Shown here in pieces: positions 1 to 12,325 of a DNA stretch of 64,000 bases. Made by a program: the position numbers and the translations under genes. Below the pieces are notes generated by a model. It had not been told where the DNA came from, searched no databases, and was given only the letters and a program-made list of their open reading frames with translations. Location: assembly GCF_964355755.1 (NCBI RefSeq), contig NC_092677.1, positions 15,966,101-16,030,100 on the forward strand, written 5' to 3'. The stretch comes from Antedon mediterranea (Eukaryota > Echinodermata > Crinoidea > Comatulida > Antedonidae). Every line of letters begins with the position of its first letter. Within the stretch, counting starts at the first letter, position 1.

Positions 1-500
1 CTAACATACATAATGTAGGCTAGGTAGGGCCTAGAAAACTGTCAAAGCCTTTACTAGAGGTTCTAGCCTAGGCCTAGTCTAGTTTTAGGATGTAGGCTAC
101 ATCTAGGCCTAGGCAGGCTTCTAGCACTGAGTACTACCTCTAGGCCTAGCCTAGCCTAAGACAGGCTAGGTAGGAGTAGGCTAGGCCTACTAGGCCTAGG
201 CCCTTAGGCCTAGTAAGCTTGGCTTCCAGGCTAAAGCTATAAATAATAGGCCATGCTTATTTCTAGACATAGGCCTAGTCAGTGCCTATCCTATGCCTAG
301 ATTCCAGAAAAGTTAGGTCTAGGCCTACTCTGTTTATGGACTTACAAACCTGTAAACAGACACTAGGGCCTAGGCCTAATGTAGACCGAGGCCTAAGCGG
401 TAAGCCTAATTAGGCCGCCTGGGCCGGGCGCAGCAGCCCCCCGGCTGCACACAAGGTTTGGCATTTTATGTGCATCATAGACCTAAGGCCTAGGCCCCTA
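1..500. repeat. TAGGCCTA-rich block
   Basis: The first 500 bases are dominated by overlapping copies of a palindromic motif (TAGGCCTA, CTAGGCCTAGG and near variants), many more than elsewhere in the window. No open reading frame or splice-site pair stands out. The motif recurs at lower density around 42.4-42.7 kb, 56.9-57.1 kb and within several mobile elements. It may be a simple satellite-like domain or a genome-wide low-complexity word; I cannot tell which. Confidence 0.6.
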
Positions 501-2082
<1,582 letters not shown>

Positions 2083-2097
2083 GTATATATATATAAA

Positions 2098-2262
2098 TCC
2101 AAAGACAAATTACTGAAAAAAATGACAATGCTGTGGGTATCAGTGGCTGGATCTCAATGGAGATACAAAAATAAAAAGCGAAAAGCTAAATCAAAACGAT
2201 AAAGTAAACAGCCAGAAAAGTTAGCAGAGCTTTCGGGCAACACTAGCCCTTCATCAGTGAAG
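2098..2262 (-). repeat. Dispersed repeat (AGCTCTGC family), minus copy
   Basis: Read on the minus strand this matches two other places in the window: 36000-36140 and 45530-45605. Shared words are the GAAAGCTCTGC core, a TTTCTGGCTGTTT block, a TTTATCGTTTTGATTT block and, in two of the copies, GAGATCCAGCCAC. This is a dispersed repeat of unknown class; no coding potential is visible. Confidence 0.65.
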
Positions 2263-2372
2263 GCAAGAGGCAAAGAACATTAATTCTAAACCGCCCGGAT
2301 ATATACTGATATACTTAATTAATTAATTTGAAATGATAAAGATGAGGAAATCTGTGAGAATGAGAAAAAGTC

Positions 2373-2443
2373 GCCCCAACCGAGACGCGAACTCGGACCA
2401 CCTGCTTGATATGCAGATGTCCTAACCATTAGACCACTGGGGT
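2373..2443 (-). repeat. tRNA-like sequence, probable SINE head
   Basis: On the minus strand this folds as a tRNA: acceptor ACCCCAG against TTGGGGC (one mismatch at the first pair), an A-box-like GTGGTCTAATGGTTAGG, an anticodon stem TCTGC/GCAGG, and a perfect T stem CCGAG/CTCGG with a TTCGCGT loop. The body resembles tRNA-Glu, but the anticodon position reads ATC. The odd anticodon and broken first pair argue against a working tRNA and for a tRNA-derived SINE. The AT-rich sequence to about 2320 could be its tail. Confidence 0.55.
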
Positions 2444-3073
2444 TTTCATGGTATTGTTCGAACTCGATTGGATAAGGACTCTTTAACATTCTCGGCGTGG
2501 TACGGCGGAACAGCACTAGTCCCCAGTTGTACGCACGCGCAACAGAGATCAAATTGATACGCCCTCATCTTTCAGTATTTTTATTCACGATATTTCATAA
2601 GACCAGTTAAAATTGGATAAAGTGCAGTGATTAAATAGAAATTGTCCCTTTTTTTTATATATATTATTAGTTTATGTGTTTTTTTCTTCGTATTGTTTTT
2701 AATGTTATGGTAGGTCAAACTTAAAGTCATTCTGACTCTCCCCCACATGACTGAACTACTTTTCATTGTATTTATATGCAATTTTATATATGTATGTTAT
2801 TTTGAGAAAAAAATTGAAAAATTAATTGAAATTAATTTTAAACACATGAGGTGGCATTTATTTTGTCATATTATACTTCTGTAAAATGTAAATTGATGCG
2901 ATTTAAATCTATTCAACTTTATAGTAGGCGTACTGTATGTATAGTAGAGACCTTTTACCATTATATCCTATATTATACTCTTCAAATAGTACATTGAATA
3001 AACCATGGTGCAATGTAATAAAAGTATAAGTTGTTATCGTTATTGTTATATTATTTTGATTCTTACGTTATAG

Positions 3074-6000
3074 GTGATATTATGTTTGTGACTAGAATGG
3101 CTCCGGGAATTTTCATTTCAAACATAAGTATGAGTGGAGACGCGACTTTAAAACTGACTAAAGTCATTGATAGTACAACAAGTACATATGCTGTTGGTTA
3201 TGATTCCAAAACATTAACCATATTCTGGTCTGACCATGATCTAAACAACATTCAGCGGTATTCATTTGAAACTGAACAACATGAACCTTTTCAATCTACT
3301 GGAGGTAACATTATAATAGTATAATGATTTTTTTGTTTTCTATCGAGTAATCCAAATATGTAGGTAACATTTAATTGTAGACTAGTATAAAGTCAAGTAT
3401 TGTGCGTTACGTTTTATGGATTTTAAATGACCATACGTGTATTTTCTGCAAACCTCCCAGTGTACCCGCAGTGGTTTGTCATGACGCTTTCTATACTCTC
3501 GCTGGGGCTAGCATCTTGCATTCACACAATCTACATAACGGTGTTTCTGAAGTCTTATCTATTTACTGTATTCGTTCTGGAACAGCTGGTAGTCTAGGAC
3601 CTGGGTCAGATTTGTATGCATTTAATTTAGGAGAGAATATCTCAACTGTTATAGGATAATTTGACCCCAACGAACAACATGGAATGTGTGCCAAATTCGC
3701 TATCTGGGGCGCGATTTTTTTTTCGTACATAAGTTGGGGACCCCTCATGAAACGTCACAAAATAAGCATGAATAATTCAACTTGTATTGAAAATCTTTAA
3801 TTATGTGATGCTATTTGATACCATACAGTTTGTCCATTGGCATTTTAAAGAATAATTTAACACGAAAATGTGTTTTTTGTTCATTGGTCAAAGGTAAGTA
3901 AAAGCATTTCCGATCATTTTTTGGTAAAAGTTGTGTTAGACTGAATATAAACATGTACATTTTGAACAATTCGACACCAAAGGCAAATCTGTACGACAAG
4001 TGGTTGTCGAGATATAAGAACCACACATTGACCCCAATTTGGGGTATGTTTGCGCCGGTTAGCGAATTTGGCACACATTCCATGTTGTTCGTTGGGGTCA
4101 AATTATCCTATAACAGTTGAGATATTCTCTCCTAAATTAAATGCATACAAATCTGACACAGGCCCTAGACTATGGTATCAAGCCTTCTGTCTCCTTATTA
4201 AAAAAAAATATTCCTAAGCCATCTCCAAGATTCGTGTCCTGATACATCTGCTGTTTGTCGCACAAACTCTCCATGTAGGATCTTCTCTTTCCAGCCCTTG
4301 GTTTTATCCTCTTGTCACGTCACCTCTTCATTATCATTATCAGTATTATAATTATTTCAGACGTGTTTGATTTAGTCGTTGATGAAATTGGAAGGAAACT
4401 TTATTGGGTAGATACAGGAGTAGAGGTGATAAACCTTGACGGAACAAATAGAACAGTTCTACTTGAAGCCAATCCTTTACGTCTTGTAAGTGGAATTGCT
4501 TTAGATACAACTATCGGGTAAGTCGTTTGATAAATTACTTACATTATGTTAATAATCAATAAATAAATAATAAATTAATATTTGAATATACGTTTAAAAC
4601 AAAAATTAGGGACAGGGTATTGACTAAGAGGTCTCGGAATTGATGAGGGCGCAGGAGAGCGCAGACGTGTGTTCGAGTTGTGGTATCCTTTGCAACTTTA
4701 TATTAGCATGATTCTTTATTTTTTTTCCCCCAAAGTTCACATAAATATTTACATTGATCAATAGATGGTTCTCCTTTTATTCTAAATTGGGATTTTTGAA
4801 TTGTGGATGGTTTCTCTTTAAGTTGTTTTTGGTCGGATTTTGTCTAGGCTTAGGCCAAATTAAGTCACCTGGTGGAGTAGCGTGACAGTAAGACTTCAGG
4901 GTTATTTATGAGCCATGGTGTCGGCTTCGGAAGCAAAACTTAAAGACCAGTCTAATAAAACAGTTATGGTTTCACTGTAATTGTCAAGGGGTTTCTAGTG
5001 AATTGAATTCTACTATTAAAGCAAATTATTATTAGTATCTACTATTATAGCAAACTATAGCAAATTTAAAAGATCAAGAAATGGACCAGTTTCATTTCAT
5101 CGATATTACAAGTCTTGTAGACTGGATTGGTAATAATGTTATGTCTGTGGTACTTAATGTCCAAAAACAATGTGAGAAACTGGAGTCAAAGGCTGATTTA
5201 CTATCTAGTGAAATTGATATGAAATTAACTAATAACAGTAGCAGCGAACATGTCAATTATGGGAAACTAAATAAACTAATTAGTGATGAAGTTAATTCAG
5301 TCGGTAGTGGTATCCTGATTGTCACTGTTCAAAATATAGACAAAAAGTTTTTGAGGGACGACAATAAAATCAATAAACTTAAAAGATGGGAACGGGTCTT
5401 TATTTCTCCAGGCAAGACAACACGCGAACGAAATGGTGAAAAAGTCGTTAAGAAAAGAGCGAGTTGAATTAAGGGAATCAAAAAACTAGTATCCATACAG
5501 AAGAACAATTATTTTGAGTTTTTTATGATGATTTTGTAAATCATGCATTGGCGAGTTGTAAATTCTTGGAATGCTCTCTCACACATTTGTATTGTGAATA
5601 TCGTATTCTGTGTCCCATTACAGTATATTTAGATTTCTTTCAACGAAACCATGGTTTCTTATAATCCTCGTATTGATCCTTTCTTTTAATAATTAAGCCT
5701 ACATAAAGCGAAATACAGACATGATGGTAATTGCTGTAGTCAAATATAATTAATTAACTATTCATCTTAATTGTCATTTGTCCAAATCTTAAATCATGGA
5801 TTATTGAATAGATGTATACGTATCGACGGTGACATCAAATGATTTTCCAACGCGCTCGCCTAAACTAAAGTACTGCTTTCATTAACGGTACCAAGTTCTA
5901 CAAAGTTATATTCACTCCAGGCGGATAGAATATCTCTATAAAACCCGCCAAATTGTTTAAAAAATGTTTTGAGAAGTTGGTTTCAACCAGGTCATATACA

Positions 6001-9000
6001 TTGCTGCAGTCGCGTGCTGAAATTTGAGTTAGTGTTTACCGACCAACCGACCGACCAACATAGGCCTTTTCGAAATCAACGAAAAATAATACATTTGACT
6101 TGTTATAAATTTACTTAACCGGGATTCTTAATTCTTTATCCGTTTATCCATTGACTGTAACTTTTGAATGATCATATCAAGTTTCTAAGTATTGCAATTT
6201 TCGGGTGATCTGTTCTACACTACTTTGAGAAAATGTTTTATTTACAAAAGCTACTTTTGAGTAATTGACCAAAACGTGTATTTTGGTTTTTTTTTACAAA
6301 AGTTCATGTAGTATTTTATTTTCAAATGAAGATATTTCAGAAGTACATTACTAAAACATATCTTATTTGTACTTATAAATGGCGGGACATACTTCGAAAA
6401 TAGAGAATTTTGCAGTTATTTTGTTTGGTTTTTGATCAAAATTTAACAAAACATTTAATAATTTTAGTTTAAATGAATTATAAATGTTATTTAGATCAGG
6501 TAAGTTGGTGTTGTAAGTTATAAAAGAAGCTTTTCTCCTGAAAACATTCATCTGCTTCATTATATATTCATCATACTGCTAACTGATTTTCAATTGCTGG
6601 TAGCTGAGGCCTTTTTTCAAATTTTTTTCTATGGTGTTTGTAGATAAGCCCCAATTATTATTATAAATGTCATATTCATAGACATATTTTAGGATAACTG
6701 GTCAATTCAAGTGATAGAGTATACCCCCAATAGTCAAATGAAACAAAAATCTCAATTTTGAAAAATAAATGTAGTTAAGCTATTTTAGGAGCGCTGCAAT
6801 TCCCACTTATTCATCAGCGTGGTAAAGGATTTTTTTTCTTAATTGTTTTGTTTTCCAGTTTACATAGTAAGTTTTTAAATTTCAACGCAAACATCAATTA
6901 AATGCATCAATAAAGAAATGTTCTGATTGCAATTTTGCAATATTTACCACCGTTTTTATTCTGCAGTTATTTTGGTGCTCCATTGTAAATAAACCGTCTT
7001 TACTCCATTGAAGCACGCCCCGAATTCTTATTTATGTTTAACATGAAATAAAGACAAAAAACATATGCATTATTTAGTGCATTTTGTTTTTAGAAAAAAA
7101 AATTGTGGCCATATGCAAGCGAATTCGGACGCGTAGATTTGTAGAGACAGCCAACAACAAAAAAAGGGAGAAAAATTACACTTTTTTTATTTAAAAAAAA
7201 ACGATAGCTGAAGCAGTATTTATTTACATTACCTTGGTGTTTTTTCTATTTTGAGACAAATAAATAAATAAACATTTTGTGTGGTATGTGGTATGTGTAA
7301 ATAATGTATGATTTTCATAAAACCTGTCATGTTTATGTTCAAATTGAAAGTGTTCCAGTGGGTTGTTTTTAATAAAAATGTTGCATTATAATAGAACAAT
7401 ACTGTACTTAATTAACAAAGGTGCGAAGTTTCATTGAAGTACAAAATAAAAATAAGAATACCCTTTTGCTAAGGCGTAAACTTATTTTCTCATTTTATCT
7501 TTACGATAAAGGGATAAAATCTCCCTGAGTAATACAAAAATGCTGTTCTACAAAGTAATGTTGTTTCAAAGAAATGGCGCGCTCTCTCTCTCTTTCTATA
7601 GCAAACTCGGTAATAAGAAGGTTAATTTTTTATTTTTATTTAGATACCTTTATTATATGTCTGGTTAGAAACGTTTTGTATCTTTTACCTAAACGAAAAA
7701 AGTGATTTGATTGAATCGAATTTTTATTGAAATAGACATTTAATGTTAACATCTATAGAATAGAATAAAATATATATAAGTGTAGCACCCTGTTTGATAA
7801 CCACAGTATCATGTGTATAGCCACAATGAATCATTTATAACAGTAGATTACGTAATTACCTTAATTAATTACCTTGTACATTGAACCTCGAACAATAAAG
7901 ATCAAATATTTTATAAACTATAACAATAAATTAGTATCATTTTTTCATGTGCACTAATCAGTTCATATAAATGACTGACATTCTTTGTGAACCACACGTT
8001 ATAAATTTTACGTAAACATTGACTACAAGATCCGCAATAAGTGAATATTAGTTTTTATGTTCCTTTTAGGCGGCAAGTATAAACTGAGAGTGAACGAGTT
8101 AAATTAAAGCTCTGGTTTTAGACAGAGGAAACAGAAAATAGCCTATATCTGAAAACTGCGTGTAATATAATCTATTTCTGTTTAAACTTTTACTAAAAAT
8201 ATTAGGTAATACATTTAGAATTTGACTTGAAATACAGTAGGCTACTATAAATAATAACTGTACATGTTGTAAAGAATGTAGACAATAGTGGTGGATTTAA
8301 AATGTTATACTTAGCCAACTAAAAAACACACTATACTGTATCATATGAAGTGCCCTTCCTACTTTTTATTATAAAAAAAATATAAAGAAAGCGCAATATA
8401 AAATACTCTTACCATAAATTATATTTCCTTAGATATCTGTACTGGGGCATCGAAAATGAAAAGATTGAGCGAGCTCAGTTAAATGACACAAGTAACAGAG
8501 AAACAATAGTGACTGGAGTGCAACTTCCAATAGGAATTGCTTTATCGCCTGTCGGTAAGTTTTTACAACTGGGTTTTATTTTACAAACGATACTTTCTTT
8601 CTTTTACTCGATCTTGTTTACAATAAATGTCAGTTCAGGAACGATTTTTAGGCGATCTTGTCAAAGATCAAGCGTCTTCAGCCTGCCACGTTTCGATATT
8701 CAATATTGAACTTGACCTGACGTGGTTCCATAATATCTTTATATGAAAATGTTAGAGTGGATAGAAAATAATTAATTAAAAAATTTACCTTAAAATGGTT
8801 TTGAACTGAATCGATTGAAATCTTGTCGTTGTATGGTTTTGGTTGTTAAGTACTTAATACGTATTAAATTGTATTTTTGTTGTAAAAAGTCAATACACTT
8901 TGTTTTTATCTAATTTTACTTTCTACGGATGGAATCAGATATTCCAAAATAAAAGATGTAATGAATGAATGACAACTTTTCGTGCTTTTCATCTATTCAG

Positions 9001-11830
9001 GATTTTTGGGTGGCCGTTTATGGGAGATAAACTTTTTATTAGATAAAGTACAGGAGGTATCAAATTTATTATATATTGAGAACAACGGGCTTTTGAATAT
9101 GTGGCCGTTAAGAGAGTTTCGCTTACGCGAGGGGGCCGCTCGAAATTCAACTGTACACTGCATTCGTTACATTATGGTACCCATCTGCCATAAAACTACC
9201 TCCATCACACTATTCATTATTATATTTTGTTTTCAAGATGGGAAGATGTATTGGTGTGATCCACGAGCTAAGATAATTGAGAAAGCTAACCTCGACGGAA
9301 CCAACAGAGAAACCGTTGCTCGAATAACGCCGTTCATGTACGATATTGAAATTTATGAAAACTATCTTTACGTTTCAACTCTCGATGGCATGATCAGTAT
9401 TGATATAAGGAATGGACAAGTACATAACATCGTTGATGATTTTCCCTTTATCACTGGCGTATATATAGGCCCAGGTAAGCAGATAATGTACACTTAAAAC
9501 AAATTATACCTTGTAATACTTTTTCTTTCATTGTATATTTCTTTTAAATATTAAAGTATTCACATTGACTAATCTCAAGAAAATCGGCCTGTCTTCAACA
9601 TTATGATGCTGTACTCAAGCTGTTCAACCGGTTTTCAGCTATTAAAAATAATTATTGTAGAAGGAGATGCGAAGCATCCTCGTATTATTATGTGCGGGTA
9701 TTTTTTTAAGATGGACATCTATTAGACAGTGTATACCACGATTGGAAAACATCCCTCTTTGAGGCAAATCTTTGAACCTAAATTCGATTTAATTGTTAAT
9801 AGGCTAACTAATAATAAAAAAACTCAACAGTTCTTTTCAGAACTAATATACGTAGTGTACCGCAAACTTTATATCAACATTTGATTTCGCAATGCAAACC
9901 TTCAATCAAGATAATAACTAATTATCTAAATTAATTTAATTAGTAAACAGAGTTAGATCAGGTGGTTAAAATCAGTACCAAAAGTACGAACCAACTTTCT
10001 AGAAGTATTGCGCGATTTACCGAATTTTGCCCTTACGTATATTTATAATATAGATTCCTACGTAATTGCGATCCACCGTCCATAACGAGATGCCGATGAC
10101 GGGCCTTGGACATAGTACACAAGTTTACCATTTACGCTTTGAAGCCTTTTTGCTATGTACTGTACATGATACTAATGTTCGGTGAACAATAACAAAATAT
10201 TTGTACTCTGATCGAATATTTCCTGGTATACTTGCTTTGTTTGTTTGCATTGTATGTTTGTTTGTTTGTTTGTCTGTTAGCACAATATAGCCTACGTACC
10301 TGTTAAAAGATAGGAGACAATTATTACCGAGCAGTTTTAAAGTAACAAGAAGTAAACTGAAATTTCATTTTCTCAAGAATTACTTGTCCAAAAAACTTTA
10401 TTGTTATACAAGAGGCAAAAGTTATAATTTGTTATTTGTTATTTTATAGGCCTACACGTAGTTTTTTTAATTCACCCGCTTGTTTCTGGCGATTTGACAG
10501 GCTCGTCCATTGTACTATAGGGAACAGCCCGCATCCCTTTGACTTTTTTCTTACAATTTTCAAAGTTATTTCTATTGTTAGTCAACTGAAAATATCGTTA
10601 GTTGATATAATAAATGTAGAGGTATTTTACTATTTGCAGTATACTGTTTAATACCAGCATAAAAGTATGTGCAATTGTTTATTTATATCTGTAAATACAT
10701 CTCAGTAAAGTAATATGGCCCTTCGTGGTTAATTAAGCACCACTATCTTAGGGAGATGAGGGTAAAACGTTATTTTTTTTGTTCGGACCAACTATGTGGT
10801 GTTCTTCGCCAAAGTTATGCATGATACCGAAACTATGAAAAAATACACTATAATTCCAGTACACAAAAACAATAGTACTAAGCAGCTAAACGAGTTAAGA
10901 CCAGTTGCTCTTACATCTCTAGTTATGAAGATTATTTTTTTTCTTTTTACCTAGATGCTTGCAATCCGAATCCGTGTCAAAATTCTGGGAATTGTTCGCT
11001 AACTTCGACGAGTTCACTTTTCACCTGTGCTTGTACCAGCGGATATACTGGACGCACTTGTAAGACATATAGGCCTACATCCGGTAAATATTCAAATAAT
11101 AAACAAAACATCCTTAAATAAGAAATACAATCTGGAATATAAGAATATTATGATTATGTTGCCCTAGTATAAGAATGACAGAATTATTGTTTTGAAAATT
11201 ATTATATCTTCAATCATGTTTAGAATTTGAACAAATCGATACTTACAATATCTGATAACAGTAAGCAGCCTGTCATTATTTTTTTGTATTCGTTATTATC
11301 GAATCTTGGTTTTACTGACATTATTATTCAAATTAAACTGATATAAAATAACGGTAATCATAATAGTAAATGGAAAAAATTATCCAATTAAAAGCTGTTT
11401 CAAAATAATATATTTTTATTTTCAGGTTTTAATCCAATTATTATAACGTGTCCTTGCAATTCACCATAACTGATTCTTTGGTTGAAAAACATGCTCAAAA
11501 TAAAAAGGTTTGTATTTATTAGGCATTAACGTAATCAAGGTTTCTCCCTTTATTTATGGATAGTATTTTAGATTGATATTTTCATGGTTTTAATTTAATC
11601 ATTTCATTTCTTCTTTAATTCTAGGAGACCAGCGACTAGACGTTATTTCAGTATTGGAATTCATGTCTGTTGGTATAAAAGGAAGAAAAACATCTTCTGA
11701 TGAACTTTCATCCATATTTACTGAAACGAACTTTTGTTTATCCTGGTATCATAGTAATGACTGTCACTTACCTATTGTTGTTATTATTATTGTTAGTAGT
11801 ACAGTAGTTGCTATTTTTATTTTTTCGTAG
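3074..11830 (+). CDS. LDLR class B (YWTD) / EGF membrane protein, partial
   Basis: Six exons join in phase: 3074-3304, 4361-4517, 8433-8554, 9238-9474, 10955-11083 and 11625-11830 (stop TAG 11828-11830). Each is flanked by AG and GT. Exons 1-4 encode part of a six-bladed YWTD propeller as in LDL-receptor-related proteins: LYWVD and NLDGTNRTVL in exon 2, LYWGIENEKIERAQL in exon 3, MYWCDPRAKIIEKANLDGTN in exon 4. Exon 5 is one EGF domain with six cysteines (DACNPNPCQNSGNC, then CACTSGYTGRTC). The last exon encodes a linker and a C-terminal hydrophobic segment (LPIVVIIIVSSTVVAIFIFS) ending directly at the stop. So this is probably a surface protein with almost no cytoplasmic tail, or a GPI-anchored one. 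The signal peptide exon is not seen; exon 1 enters in phase 1, so the 5' end is missing here. Ligand unknown. Confidence 0.88.
3590..4171. repeat. Foldback element in first YWTD-gene intron
   Basis: The stretch from about 3590 to 3720 recurs inverted from about 4052 to 4171. The arms share long near-identical words such as GACCCCAACGAACAACATGG and GGAGAGAATATCTCAACTG. The loop between them is about 330 bases. An apparent open frame at 3402-3659 runs into the left arm and is not a gene. Type of element unknown. Confidence 0.85.
5081..5467 (+). CDS. Unrecognised 128-residue open frame in an intron
   Basis: ATG-to-stop frame inside the 3.9-kb second intron of the YWTD gene. The product is hydrophilic and charged, with a predicted helical middle (QKQCEKLESKADLLSSEID) and a very basic C-terminus (KVVKKRAS). 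It is the longest open frame in that intron. I recognise no domain. It might be a fragment of a retrotransposon first ORF or simply chance; there is no promoter or splice evidence. Confidence 0.2.
   Translation: MDQFHFIDITSLVDWIGNNVMSVVLNVQKQCEKLESKADLLSSEIDMKLTNNSSSEHVNYGKLNKLISDEVNSVGSGILIVTVQNIDKKFLRDDNKINKLKRWERVFISPGKTTRERNGEKVVKKRAS
5470..8432. other. Rest of the large YWTD-gene intron
   Basis: AT-rich intronic sequence. The only structure I see is a copy of the GACCGACC dispersed repeat at 5985-6066. No further in-phase exon was found between the exons ending at 4517 and starting at 8433, although the propeller looks one blade short. Confidence 0.45.
9578..10055 (-). repeat. Dispersed repeat R1, minus copy
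   Basis: Inverted relative to, and closely similar to, 61040-61545 and 62595-62935. Shared words, written on the plus strand here: AAAATCGGCCTGTCTTCAAC, GTTCAACCGG, GGAGATGCGAAGCATCC and CGCGATTTACCGAATTTTGC. It sits in the YWTD gene intron 9475-10954. No open frame; it looks like a non-autonomous mobile element. Confidence 0.8.
10300..10770 (+). repeat. Dispersed repeat R3, copy 1
   Basis: Matches 32130-32470 in the same orientation: AATTACTTGTCCAAAAAACTT, TTCACCCGCTTG, ACTATAGGGAACA, CTCAGTAAAGT and GGTTAATTAAG occur in the same order in both. Non-coding; class unknown. Confidence 0.7.
11426..11469 (+). CDS. Possible alternative terminal exon of the YWTD/EGF gene
   Basis: A strong acceptor (TTTTTATTTTCAG) at 11425 opens a 44-base segment that joins in phase to the EGF exon ending at 11083. 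It adds GFNPIIITCPCNSP and stops at 11467-11469. An AATAAA lies 30 bases further on (11499-11504). If used, the product would lack the C-terminal hydrophobic segment and be secreted. Seen: splice site, phase, stop, poly(A) signal. Inferred: actual use. Confidence 0.45.
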
Positions 11831-11940
11831 AGTTTTATTTTGCACTGTGGCCATACATCTTTTTTTGTATGTTGATGTTTGTTATAGGCCCATCAATTAA
11901 ATTTTGTGTAAACGTATGATTTAATAGTATGTAATATTGT

Positions 11941-11946
11941 AATAAA
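11941..11946 (+). terminator. Poly(A) signal of the YWTD/EGF gene
   Basis: AATAAA 110 bases after the stop codon at 11830, before the tail-to-tail kinase gene begins on the other strand. Confidence 0.7.
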
Positions 11947-12201
11947 GATTTTATAGGGACGGACCAATATTTAAATTGCACATGTGCACAATACTACTCC
12001 TATCATTCAAACTGCTCTTCAAATGCAAAAGACCTAAATTCAACTACATTCAACAGACAGAAAGAAATACATATGCCAGCCAATGAGTGTTTGGTTGAAT
12101 TTAACTGTTTATTTTGTCATTTTATGAGTGAAAACATTATTGTTTCGGGTCTTATTCTACTGAAGAAATAACTATACAAAATGGCATATTCAAAATCGTC
12201 T

Positions 12202-12207
12202 TTTATT
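12202..12207 (-). terminator. Candidate poly(A) signal of the kinase gene
   Basis: TTTATT on the plus strand, so AATAAA on the minus strand, about 120 bases downstream of the kinase stop codon. Confidence 0.5.
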
Positions 12208-12325
12208 AAGATTGTGTTGACAATGGATAATTCATTCACTTTCTGTTAAAATGTAATGTATTTATGTTGTATAAACGTGACTATAAACATCATAATGAAT
12301 ATATTATTATTAGCAATAAACAATA

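Noticed and set aside
3402-3659. Open frame of 85 codons in the YWTD gene intron
   Set aside because: Its second half is the left arm of a foldback repeat and it lacks splice signals or a known domain.
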